A DNA stretch of 56,037 nucleotides from an uncultured Thermogutta sp. (lineage in GTDB: Bacteria; Planctomycetota; Planctomycetia; Pirellulales; Thermoguttaceae). The stretch is from assembly GCA_937128505.1 (NCBI GenBank), contig CAKZMM010000131.1, forward strand, positions 1 through 56,037. Direction: 5' to 3'. Positions 46,470 to 54,746 of this stretch are shown one piece after another. The position numbers and the translations under genes were made by a program. The stretch's first letter is position 1. Every line of letters begins with the position of its first letter. Below the pieces are notes generated by a model. The model made no database searches, had not been told where the DNA came from, and was given only the letters and a program-made list of their open reading frames with translations.

Positions 46470-46997
46470 GCCCTCTTACTTAAGGAAGCCATTTTGCTCT
46501 CAAAAGGCGGAAAGCCATTCGTCTTCAAAAAAGGTGGCGGTAAGCCTTTAGTTTCCACAAACGCAGCAGAAAGCCTTTAGTCGTTAAAAAATGCGGCAGT
46601 AACCCCTAAGTCTTCAAAAGATGGGGAGGGTGTTCGAAAACTTGCGGGAGGTGTGCCGAGTTGATGGCAAAAAGGAACATTAGGCCGGGAAGGGAATGCC
46701 GCGAGGCATTTAGCGAGATTCGCGAGATTTCGCCTGAGTCATGCGATCTTGGTAAAGCGGTTTCGCCTGATCCATGAGATCTTTTTAAACTCGCGGATTT
46801 CGTAAAGGCATCGGGCTTTTGGCGTAACCAAGCGATGCCCTAAACAATTGGGTCATTAAATTGGCAGAATACCTGTGATTTTAGCTAAGGGAAAGTCGAC
46901 CGACGAAATCCTCGGCTTCAGAGCCATTCGACCTCCAAAACAGGTTGCAAACCTCGAATCTTGCGGAGGGTATTTCTTGCACCAATCGGAGGAGCCC
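46470..46997. other. Spacer between exbB and exbD
   Basis: 528 bp, long for an operon whose two products form one complex. It contains the repeat array at 46484-46626 and a second set with TTTCGCCTGAnTCATG at about 46728-46780. GGAGGAG at 46988-46994 is the exbD ribosome binding site. No gene is recognised. Confidence 0.65.
46484..46626. repeat. 29-30-bp tandem repeat array between exbB and exbD, 5 copies
   Basis: Units begin at 46484, 46509, 46539, 46568 and 46598 (25, 30, 29, 30 and 29 bp). Each starts GGAAAGCC-TTTAGTC, continues TTCAAAAAA and ends in a GGCGG-like block. The alternation of 29 and 30 bp rules out a coding repeat. It splits an otherwise compact operon. Confidence 0.85.
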
Positions 46998-47417
46998 ATG
47001 CCGCTGAAAACGCAACGCGATGAGCCACCTGCCCTCAACCTCACCCCCATGATTGATGTGGTATTTCTGCTCATCATCTTTTTCATGTTGGGGACGAAGT
47101 TTACGGAGCTAGAGCGGAAAATTGAGTTGAGGATTCCCGAGGTCACACGAGCCGAAACCCTCACGCCTGCCCCCGATCCGCGAATCATCAACGTTTATCG
47201 CGATGGAACGATTACTTTGGACCGGGAAACGGTCAGCTTGGATCAGCTCAAGGAAAAGCTTGCCCAGGCCGCCGAACAGTACTCGCAACTGGGAGTACTC
47301 GTCCGCGGCGATGCCCAGGGATCGTTTCAGCGAATCGCGGAGGTATTAAACGCTTGCAAGCAGGCCCAAGTGCGACACTTAGGAATCGCTGTGCGACCTA
47401 GCCAGAGTCGGGAGTAG
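46998..47417 (+). CDS. exbD: ExbD/TolR-family protein
   Basis: 139 residues from the ATG at 46998, preceded by GGAGGAG at ideal spacing; a longer frame starting at 46875 is less likely. A short basic N-terminus leads to the single membrane segment LTPMIDVVFLLIIFFML, in which Asp20 is the proton-carrying aspartate equivalent to Asp25 of E. coli ExbD. The periplasmic domain (about 45-139) ends in the usual fold with LVRGDAQGSFQRIAEVLNAC. It should sit inside the ExbB pentamer. The stop codon lies three bases before the ATG of the toroid protein gene. Confidence 0.94.
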   Translation: MPLKTQRDEPPALNLTPMIDVVFLLIIFFMLGTKFTELERKIELRIPEVTRAETLTPAPDPRIINVYRDGTITLDRETVSLDQLKEKLAQAAEQYSQLGVLVRGDAQGSFQRIAEVLNACKQAQVRHLGIAVRPSQSRE

Positions 47418-47420
47418 GCC

Positions 47421-49781
47421 ATGGATTCGGCGTGGTTTTTTCTTGCAATCGACCTCGCACGGCATCGGTGGACGCCGTATTTCTTTGGGCCACGTTGGAT
47501 GATCGGTTGGCTATGGCTCGGTTTAGTCGGCTTAACCATCACGCTATTTGTGCTCATGGCTACTCGTTGGGGGCGATCTCGGCCTTTGCGGAAGTGTCTC
47601 CTCCTATCGCTTTGGGCCCATGCGTTGCTTGCCGGATTCGCCACGATGATCGAGATTGCTACCCCGGAGGCGAATTCGCCAACCCCCGAACCCGTTGCAC
47701 TCGCCCTGACGGAAGCTCGCCTGGCGGAGCAACCGACACCTCCACTCAGCAGCTCCCCTTCGGGAGTATCCTGGGAAACGGTACGCCCGGTATCGCTCGC
47801 CAGTCCGAGGTCTGCGGTCGATCCGTTTTCGCAGTCGCCGCCGCTTGCACAAGTACAAGCCCCGGAGCTGAGTCCCGAGCCCTCCGCCGCGACTGGTTTT
47901 TCGTCGCAACCAGAAGTTGTACCTTTTCCGGAACTAGATCCGGTATCGCCGGCGCCGCTTGATTTGAACTCATCGCCGGTGGCGGATCGGTTTGAGGCGA
48001 AGGAGACTCCGCATCCATCGGGACGCTTACTTGCCGCCCCTGCGATTAAACCATCCGAGGAGGTTCCGCGCGGCTTCGATTCCTCCGCGGACGCTCCAAC
48101 GAAAAAGCATGCTGCGATATTGCCGCCACAATCCGAAGCCAAAATGCTCGTTCCGCCTTTGGCTCGAATTAGCCCCCCGTTGGCCAGGCCGCCTGAGCCG
48201 TCGGCCAATCCGTCCGCTGGATCAAAAGGAAACCGTTTAGATCCGGAACTCGATTCGCAAACAGGACTGCTGGTTCCCCACGATCTGACGGCCTCTTTGA
48301 GCCGCCCGGCGCTGGAGCCAACCATTGACGATATCGAGACCCGAATACCACTGAACAGCGAGACCGAGTCACCACGCGGCCCATCTTCGACCGTATCGGT
48401 ACCGGTTCTGGGGGACAGTGTAGCCGCGGCTGAGCCCCAAGGTGTGGAACCGCCGACGCCATTCGATGAATTAGTCGAAGTGAGCCCCCCTGAACGGAAC
48501 ATGGTTCCCTTTGACCAGTTGCCTCCAAGGCCCGCGCCTCTTGGTCCGGGCAAACCGCTAATTTTGGACCGGGCGGGCCGGGAGTCGGACGTCTCCTCGG
48601 ATTCAAAGGGGGCATTGCCGGGGCTTTCGGTTCGTCGGGGGGAGCGCTCGGTTAGTCCCCGCGCCGAAATCTACCGCCTGCGGTTTGCTCCGGACCGCAC
48701 CGTTCAGGCGATTGCCCGGGGAGCGACACCGGCTACTGAGGCTGCTGTCGAGGCGGCCCTGGCTTGGTTGGCACGTAATCAGGAGCCGGACGGACGCTGG
48801 GACGCTGTCAAACATGGGGCAGGGGTCGAACGTTTCGTCGCAGGCAGAGACCGCCAAGGAGCCGGAAGAGGAGCCGACACCGGTATGTCGGGCCTTGCGC
48901 TTTTAGCCTTTTTGGGGGCAGGGCACACCCATCAGGATGGCCCCTATCGCCCGGTCGTGCAGCGCGGGATCGACTTTCTGGTCCGGTCTCAAAAAACCGA
49001 TGGAAGCCTGGGCGGCAACGCCAGCCATTACGCCTTCATGTATTGCCACGCTATGGCACTGTTCGCCTTGGGTGAGGCCCTGGCACTGACCGGCGACGAG
49101 CGGTTGCGACCGGTCGTCGAGAAAGCCGTGGCCTTCACCATCGAGTGCCAGGACCCTGTCGGCGGCGGATGGCGGTATCTGCCAAAGGAAGCCGGAGACA
49201 CGAGTCAATTGGGTTGGCAATTGCTGGCCCTCAAAAGTGCGGAGTATGCCGGCGTCGAGATACCCCAGGAAGTTTACCAGAATGCTAATCGCTTTTTGGC
49301 GAGCGTCTCAAGTGGGTCGGCTGGCGGATTGGCTGCTTATCGGGCGGTAGAGCGCCCCAGCCGTCCTATGACGGCCGAAGCTTTGGCTTGCCGAATATTC
49401 TTGCAGGAGGCTCCGAATACTGCGGCGGCCCGTGAGGCCGCCCAATATCTAATGGGTGAACTGCCGGGCTATACCGCTCCAAACTTCTACTATTGGTACT
49501 ACGGCACCCTGGCCCTGTATCAAATGCAGGATGAATCGTGGCATAGATGGAACGCCGCCCTTCGGCAAACCCTAGTCACTACCCAAAGAAAAGACCGGCC
49601 GTACGACGGCAGTTGGGACCCCAATTGCCTATGGGGCGGCTATGGAGGAAGAGTCTATACGACCGCACTTGCCACACTATGTTTGGAAGTTTACTACCGT
49701 TACCTCCCAATACTCCAGATGGTGGAAAGCTATCATTTCGAGCGCGTGTCTAACTTGCAAAACCCCGAGAAAAGACGGTAA
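47421..49781 (+). CDS. TonB-like anchor fused to a squalene-cyclase-like alpha/alpha-toroid domain
   Basis: 786 residues. Two membrane segments lie at about 28-47 and 59-78, separated by a basic loop (RWGRSRPLRK) that should face the cytoplasm. The second segment, LLLSLWAHALLAGF, carries Ser63-xxx-His67, the SxxxH motif by which TonB and TolA couple to ExbB/ExbD or TolQ/TolR. About 340 Pro/Ser/Glu-rich residues follow, as in the periplasmic spacer of TonB. Residues about 425-775 are a prenyltransferase/squalene-oxidase-repeat toroid: AALAWLARNQEPDGRWD, IDFLVRSQKTDGSLGG and AVAFTIECQDPVGGGWRY. The Asp-rich DCTAE/DXDD motif of true cyclases is not evident, so it is probably a binding domain. 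GGGAG precedes the start and exbD ends three bases upstream. The family is known in planctomycetes; the TonB-like reading is inference. Confidence 0.9.
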   Translation: MDSAWFFLAIDLARHRWTPYFFGPRWMIGWLWLGLVGLTITLFVLMATRWGRSRPLRKCLLLSLWAHALLAGFATMIEIATPEANSPTPEPVALALTEARLAEQPTPPLSSSPSGVSWETVRPVSLASPRSAVDPFSQSPPLAQVQAPELSPEPSAATGFSSQPEVVPFPELDPVSPAPLDLNSSPVADRFEAKETPHPSGRLLAAPAIKPSEEVPRGFDSSADAPTKKHAAILPPQSEAKMLVPPLARISPPLARPPEPSANPSAGSKGNRLDPELDSQTGLLVPHDLTASLSRPALEPTIDDIETRIPLNSETESPRGPSSTVSVPVLGDSVAAAEPQGVEPPTPFDELVEVSPPERNMVPFDQLPPRPAPLGPGKPLILDRAGRESDVSSDSKGALPGLSVRRGERSVSPRAEIYRLRFAPDRTVQAIARGATPATEAAVEAALAWLARNQEPDGRWDAVKHGAGVERFVAGRDRQGAGRGADTGMSGLALLAFLGAGHTHQDGPYRPVVQRGIDFLVRSQKTDGSLGGNASHYAFMYCHAMALFALGEALALTGDERLRPVVEKAVAFTIECQDPVGGGWRYLPKEAGDTSQLGWQLLALKSAEYAGVEIPQEVYQNANRFLASVSSGSAGGLAAYRAVERPSRPMTAEALACRIFLQEAPNTAAAREAAQYLMGELPGYTAPNFYYWYYGTLALYQMQDESWHRWNAALRQTLVTTQRKDRPYDGSWDPNCLWGGYGGRVYTTALATLCLEVYYRYLPILQMVESYHFERVSNLQNPEKRR

Positions 49782-50055
49782 GAGGTGGTCAAAGAGCTCG
49801 GTCCTGATTAAGATTTTAATTGTGATAGATGCCGTAAGACGAAAGGCGTTATAAGCTGCTTCCAAACACCCGTTTTGGCGCATGAAAGGTTTTTTGCCAA
49901 AAATAATAATGATTTTTAGAGGGGATTGTGCCGACTAGGTCTACGGCGGACTTTGCGGGGCTCGAAAGACCCAATCTGACACATGGAGAAGAAAAAATTT
50001 TCTATGCCCCCCAAAAGGGGGATTGACATTTAGAAGCTCTTGGATAAAGTTATAA
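49782..50055. other. Spacer after the ExbB/ExbD operon
   Basis: About 270 bp with no gene. A CCCCCC-AAAA-GGGGG hairpin lies at 50007-50021 just before the promoter-like sequence at 50023. There is no T-run after it. Confidence 0.5.
50023..50050 (+). promoter_or_regulatory. Sigma-70-like promoter before a candidate small RNA
   Basis: A perfect -35 TTGACA at 50023-50028 is followed after 16 bp by TAAAGT at 50045-50050 as a -10 (four of six matches to TATAAT). Transcription would begin near 50057. A TATAAC at 50051 is an alternative but would leave a 22-bp spacer. There is no open reading frame downstream, only two hairpins. Confidence 0.45.
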
Positions 50056-50124
50056 CCGAGGAACGTTCCTCGGCTTCTCGCCCTCCGTAGGTCCCTGCCC
50101 CGCCTACGGAGGGCTCTCTTTTTT
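50056..50124 (+). ncRNA. Candidate small RNA, two hairpins, ~70 nt
   Basis: Directly after the promoter-like sequence comes a perfect 18-bp palindrome, CCGAGGAACGTTCCTCGG (50056-50073), then a strong terminator hairpin with a T-run. A transcript starting near 50057 and ending near 50124 would be about 68 nt with no coding potential. It matches no RNA family I recognise. The same structures could instead simply be a double terminator for the operon that ends at 49781. Confidence 0.35.
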
Positions 50125-50126
50125 TG
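50081..50126 (+). terminator. Strong intrinsic terminator
   Basis: An 11-bp perfect stem, CCCTCCGTAGG (50081-50091) pairing with CCTACGGAGGG (50103-50113), with an 11-base loop, followed by CTCTCTTTTTTT. The T-run is on the + strand, so it ends transcripts from the left: either the candidate small RNA or the ExbB/ExbD operon, 300 bp upstream. Confidence 0.88.
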
Positions 50127-50808
50127 CAAGCTCATTAGCCAAAGCGGGCCTGCATTCTGTCGAAAAGCTTGTGTTCCGCGGACGCTTGTGCCCAGGAACT
50201 AAAACTACGTTTTTCGGTAGCCATTCTCCGCTCGAAAACTTCTACCTCTAAAATCGGCTCAACCCTGAATGCCGAAGCGTTAACATCACATCTTGTTCGA
50301 AGCATTCATATCACATTTTCGCAGCTTTTTCCCGCTGCAAAATCTTGTTTTGGGAAGCCTACCTACCCGGGTTTAGATCCCGGGCAACCGACCGAGGCTC
50401 TTTGGAACCGCACTTTTGCTTTCCATCTTTTGGGTCCAACAGAAGATTTTTGTCCTGACAAGCGGGCTACCTCTCGATCCCCCGGAGCCAGGAATGAGGC
50501 GTGCGGAGATCGCCGCGCCAGTCGCCCCATCTTTCCCTCTGACAGGCCGGTCGCCAATGATGTCCTAAGCTTCCCGCGCTCGTTGATCCGCTTAGCAGTC
50601 ATCCGCTTAGCAGTCAACAGCAAAGATGATTTTGAAAGCACCGAGCTCCCCGCTCTGGCAAACCCGCCGGCAACGGAGCCAAAGCAGCGTCTTACACGGC
50701 TTGCTCACAACGCAGGTAGCCAGTTCCGGATTCGCGGCCGCGTACTTTGAACGATACCGGCTCAGGAGAGTATGCAGTAAACGGGAACTAACCTCTCACA
50801 AAGCGGAA
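50127..50808. other. Spacer after the terminator
   Basis: About 680 bp up to the 3' end of the glycosidase gene (-). An open frame at 50169-50750 does not resemble a protein. CCGCTTAGCAGTCA occurs twice at about 50588-50618. Confidence 0.55.
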
Positions 50809-52302
50809 TCAATGGGCGGGGGCCGTGAGAGGAGGCAACTGTGCCGCCAGACTATCGAGGACGAGCACCCAATCATGGCCGCGGCCTGAGCCCGGGGCCT
50901 GATACCGAACCCGCGATTTCCGCGGTTCTTCACCGATTAGTCGTCCCAGCCCTGTCCGCGGATCGAACCACCAAGCCCGAATCCGATCTCCTTGAAGGGC
51001 CGACAGAGTGACTTCGACCGATCCGCCCGTAGGTAAAGAGACCATCAAGAAACTCCCGTCATCGGCCCGCGATGCCCGGCGGTGATCAGCTCCCGAAAGC
51101 TCGGAGCCGGCGACAATTGATTGATCCGGCACCAATTTCCAGAAAGGCCGCAGGGAGAAAAGCTTTTTCATATACCCCATCTGTGCACTGCCTGGATGGC
51201 GAAGCGCTTGCTGCCACGGCGTCCGAGCGGAGGCGACCGGCGATCGCCCCGGCGCATACATTTGCCAAATGTTGTGATTGCCGTATGTATGGCCGCATGC
51301 ACCGCTGAGCATCGACCAATACGCCGCTTGCCGGACATCCCAATCGTCGAACCAGCCTTTTTCTGCGTTCCAGCCAATGGGGTGATCTTCATAGCGTGGT
51401 TCGCCATCTAACACCGGTTTTTGCGGCCGCAACAGATAGGTCTCATAAGTCGTTCGATAATTCGGCAAATTCGGCTCCGAATGTCCCGACTGAAACATGT
51501 TGAAGTTTAGCCACTCGTCGTTATGAAACCATCGAGCGGAATTCCCGCCCCCCTGAGGATGATAGGTCAGAAGGTGCGCGCCGCCATCACCCCGCCTGAG
51601 CCCTTGGGCCATCGCGCGAATGATCTCGAGGTGGCGGTCGCTCTCCGGGTTGCGATCGCCCCCGAGGATCCAAATAATGGGCTTATCGCGGTATCGCCGA
51701 CCGAGCCACTCTCCGTATCGTAGGGCATTTTCCGCGTCAAAAATCTCCGGCCCCCGCCCCCATTTCTTATTCCACTTATCGCCCCAAGTCGGAAGCATCC
51801 CCATGAAAAGCCCCAGTTCTTGGGCCCGATTCACAATCCAATCCACGTGGTCCCAGTAGTCATTTTCCGGACCTTCCACCACAAGCGGCCGCGTAGGGTC
51901 CAGGTCCACCAGCGGAATGTGCCCATACGCGTTGGGGGATTGAAGTCCGTCCAATTCGGCAAGCACCACAGCCTGAATGACGGTGAAACCCTTCGCGGCT
52001 CGGTCCCGCAGATAAAGCTCCGCTTCCTCCCGGTTAAGCCGATGGAAGAGTTCCCAGGCCGTATCCCCCAGATAGAAAAACGGCTGTCCCTCAGCGGTCT
52101 CAAGGTAACGACCATTGGCACTGACGCGCAGCCGCGACGTCTGAGCCCAAGCCTCGGGCAAATTTGCAACCACTACCCCCAGCAAAAGAAACCAGCAAAT
52201 GGCAACCTTGGCCAGCCAAGCGATCGAAAACCCTCCGCGAACCGGGTAACGAAGGCAACTCGTAAAGCATAAGACTACTTTCGATTCCCATGGTGGCAAC
52301 AT
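50809..52302 (-). CDS. Exported GH140-like glycoside hydrolase (DUF4038)
   Basis: 497 residues with a signal segment (about 25-52, ending near AWAQ). The barrel begins with the DUF4038 signature RYLETAEGQPFFYLGDTAWE at 65-84. It continues with the family's TWGDKW and the likely catalytic acids Asp216 in ILGGDRNPE and Glu301 in VLDGEPRYE. The region GACGHTYGNHNIW is also typical. A C-terminal beta domain (about 400-490, with WWFDPRTG) corresponds to the collagen-binding-like domain that follows this catalytic domain. The characterised GH140 member is an apiosidase acting on pectin side chains; the substrate here is not certain. A sugar isomerase gene lies 222 bp upstream on the same strand. 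Confidence 0.88.
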   Translation of the reverse strand: MLPPWESKVVLCFTSCLRYPVRGGFSIAWLAKVAICWFLLLGVVVANLPEAWAQTSRLRVSANGRYLETAEGQPFFYLGDTAWELFHRLNREEAELYLRDRAAKGFTVIQAVVLAELDGLQSPNAYGHIPLVDLDPTRPLVVEGPENDYWDHVDWIVNRAQELGLFMGMLPTWGDKWNKKWGRGPEIFDAENALRYGEWLGRRYRDKPIIWILGGDRNPESDRHLEIIRAMAQGLRRGDGGAHLLTYHPQGGGNSARWFHNDEWLNFNMFQSGHSEPNLPNYRTTYETYLLRPQKPVLDGEPRYEDHPIGWNAEKGWFDDWDVRQAAYWSMLSGACGHTYGNHNIWQMYAPGRSPVASARTPWQQALRHPGSAQMGYMKKLFSLRPFWKLVPDQSIVAGSELSGADHRRASRADDGSFLMVSLPTGGSVEVTLSALQGDRIRAWWFDPRTGLGRLIGEEPRKSRVRYQAPGSGRGHDWVLVLDSLAAQLPPLTAPAH

Positions 52303-52524
52303 TTCTGCGGATCCCTACAAGCGCAAAAGGTTCCCGAGAGGCACGGTCAATCCTCCTAATACAATCTTGAAAAGTCGAAGCTAAAGTACTCTCGAGCTCG
52401 CACCTTTTTCGGTAGCGTCCACAAAAAGCTTTGGGAACGCACCGACTTACGAAATACATAAGCTTAAAGACCGATTCACACCGCAAAACTTGCGACACTT
52501 GCGAGCTACAGAATCGGCCGCCCA

Positions 52525-53541
52525 TCAACCGTATTGAGCCTGCTCCTTTTTATCGAAGGCAGCGTCGAAGGCACGGCGACTGGGTTCGAAGTCCTTTTGC
52601 CGGACGAATTGGCATGCCTCTCGAGCACCATGATCGCGGTCCATTCCGCTGTCTTCCCATTCCACGGAAAGAGGCCCGGTGTAGCCGACTTCATTCAGGG
52701 CCCTGATGATCTCCTCGAAATTCACACTTCCCCGCCCTGGTGAGCGGAAGTCCCAAGCCCGACGCGGATCGCCAAAATTCACGTGGCTTCCCAGCAGCCC
52801 GGCTCGACCATCGAGCTTCACAATTGTGTCTTTCACATGCATGTGGAAGATTCGGTCGCGAAATCGCCGGATGAATTGGGCAGGATCCACCCCTTGCCAG
52901 ATAAGGTGACTTGGGTCGAAGTTGAAGCCGAACTGCGGATGGTAATCGATCGCTTCCAGCGCACGCTCGGCGGAGTACAGATCGAACGCGATTTCGGTAG
53001 GATGCACCTCCAAAGCGAATTTTACGCCGCACTCTCCGAAGACATCCAAAATCGGTTTGAACCGCTCGGCGAAGAGCTTATATCCGTCATCGATCATACT
53101 CTGCGGCACCGGTGGGAAAGAATAAAGGAGGTGCCAAATACTTGAGCCGGTAAACCCATTCACGATTTTCACACCAAATCGGGCAGCAGCCCGCGCGGTA
53201 TTCTTCAATTCCTCCACAGCCCGAGCATTGACCCCGGCCGGATCCCCATCCCCCCACACGTAAGCAGGCAAAATAGAACGGTGCCGCTCATCAATTCGGT
53301 CAAGCACCGCCTGGCCCACCAAATGGTTGCTGATGGCAAAGCACTTTAGGTTATAACGCTCCAAAAGCTCGCGTTTACGGGCGCAATACTCGCTGTCCGC
53401 CAAGGCCTTATCGACCTCGAAGTGATCCCCCCAACACGCCAGCTCCAAGCCGTCGTAGCCGTAGCTGCTGAATTTCTGAGCCAACTGTTCCAAAGGAAGG
53501 TCTGCCCATTGGCCAGTGAACATTGTTACAGGTCGGGCCAT
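52525..53541 (-). CDS. TIM-barrel sugar phosphate isomerase/epimerase
   Basis: 338 residues, cytoplasmic, of the xylose-isomerase-like/AP-endonuclease-2 superfamily. The four metal ligands are visible as Glu178 in ALEVHP, Asp209 in GFNFDPSHL, His235 in FHMHVKDT and Glu294 in SVEWEDSG. The N-terminus [20 protein letters not shown] is typical of the planctomycete subgroup annotated as sugar phosphate isomerase/epimerase. Members interconvert ketoses or process inosose. It probably acts on the sugar released by the neighbouring glycosidase; 222 bp separate the two genes. Confidence 0.9.
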   Translation of the reverse strand: MARPVTMFTGQWADLPLEQLAQKFSSYGYDGLELACWGDHFEVDKALADSEYCARKRELLERYNLKCFAISNHLVGQAVLDRIDERHRSILPAYVWGDGDPAGVNARAVEELKNTARAAARFGVKIVNGFTGSSIWHLLYSFPPVPQSMIDDGYKLFAERFKPILDVFGECGVKFALEVHPTEIAFDLYSAERALEAIDYHPQFGFNFDPSHLIWQGVDPAQFIRRFRDRIFHMHVKDTIVKLDGRAGLLGSHVNFGDPRRAWDFRSPGRGSVNFEEIIRALNEVGYTGPLSVEWEDSGMDRDHGAREACQFVRQKDFEPSRRAFDAAFDKKEQAQYG

Positions 53542-54746
53542 CTCAAATCCTCCATTGCATGGTGAGCCTTGAAACGCTGAAACCCGTTACGTGCGCTAGC
53601 GATCGCCAAAATCTCCGTTTCGATTTAAATCAAATCCATCTCGATTTCAATCAAGACCGATTCTCACGCAAGCACGCCGCAAATTCCGCAAAGCCGAGCC
53701 CCGATTCAATCAGACTCCCGATTCGTAACTCGGGCGCAAAGCCACCTCAAAAGATCCTGACCAAGTTTATTTCTGCCTCGATGGCAAGGCATTGGGGGTT
53801 TTTCACAGCTCCTTACCGCTCAAACCTCCTCGAGAAAATTTCCCAATTCAGATCAGCTTTAAGAAACCCCTACTAAAAACCTTCAATAAAGCACTCTTTA
53901 CGACGCTGGCTACAGCTCGACGGGTTTATCATTGTGACAAATCTTTGACAGCTTGCAAGCACCCGCAGGCTTCTGCAACAAGCTCCACGGCGATCATGGG
54001 CCGGGTCAATCCCCGCTAACTGCCGGGGTAGCTCTTCCCGATTGGCCACCGCCTGTGCGATTGCGGAGCAGCATGCGGCTCCATCGAGGCCTCCCCAAAA
54101 TCCGGGGAACAAATCCCCCTCGGAACCACAGCCTTATCCGGGTGTCACAAAGGTCGGAATTTGCGTTACCCCAAATCGTGGTATTCCGTCACATGGCGAA
54201 AGACTGCCGGCGTCACCATCCCCCGTCGGCGGGGATCCAAATTCTAGGCAACCTGGCCAGCGCTGTGTTACACTGCAATCGGAGCCCCATGCCAGGAAAA
54301 ATGGGAGTTTTTGAAGAGGTTTTCCAATTAGGGGGTTCGCAATGAATATAGAGCCTCTAAGGACGATTGCCTTCCGCCCGCGGAAGGGATTGATCCTCAC
54401 GTGCCGGAAATCGCTGAACTCCTCCACGAAATTTGGAACCGCTTGGCGAAAATCCGCATGCAGCCGGCCGATAGCCGCGGTGGCAGATTCCCAAACTCCG
54501 ACTCTAAATCGAACCGCATCGCAAGGATCTATCCCCAAGCAAGGTTTTCCCGCAGGGGGGGCCAAATTGAGAATGGCAATTTTCGGTGCTTCATCCTCGT
54601 CAACCTCGGACTTAGCTTCATACCCGCACGGGGTAGACCTTCGATCATATCGGAAGATAAACCCCCAGTTATGTCGGGGGATCAACCTGCGTTTATCTTA
54701 CGAACCGGGTTTGCGGCAAAATCTCCCCGGATCCACTCTTCCTACT
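53542..54746. other. 1.2-kb divergent spacer
   Basis: Holds the promoters of the isomerase (-) and the exported protein (+). A diverged pair of 21-bp units, TTTCGATTTAAATCAAATCC and CTCGATTTCAATCAAGACC, lies at 53618-53660. An open frame extends upstream of the next gene to 54342, but the translated part before 54747 is Ser/Arg-rich and not protein-like. Confidence 0.55.

Noticed and set aside
47421-49781. Functional squalene-hopene cyclase for hopanoid synthesis
   Set aside because: The toroid repeats are present, but I do not see the DXDD catalytic motif. The protein has a membrane anchor and a long spacer and sits in an exbBD operon.
54342-54746. N-terminal extension of the exported protein to an ATG at 54342
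   Set aside because: The extension would put 135 Ser/Arg-rich residues before an obvious signal sequence, which cannot function internally.
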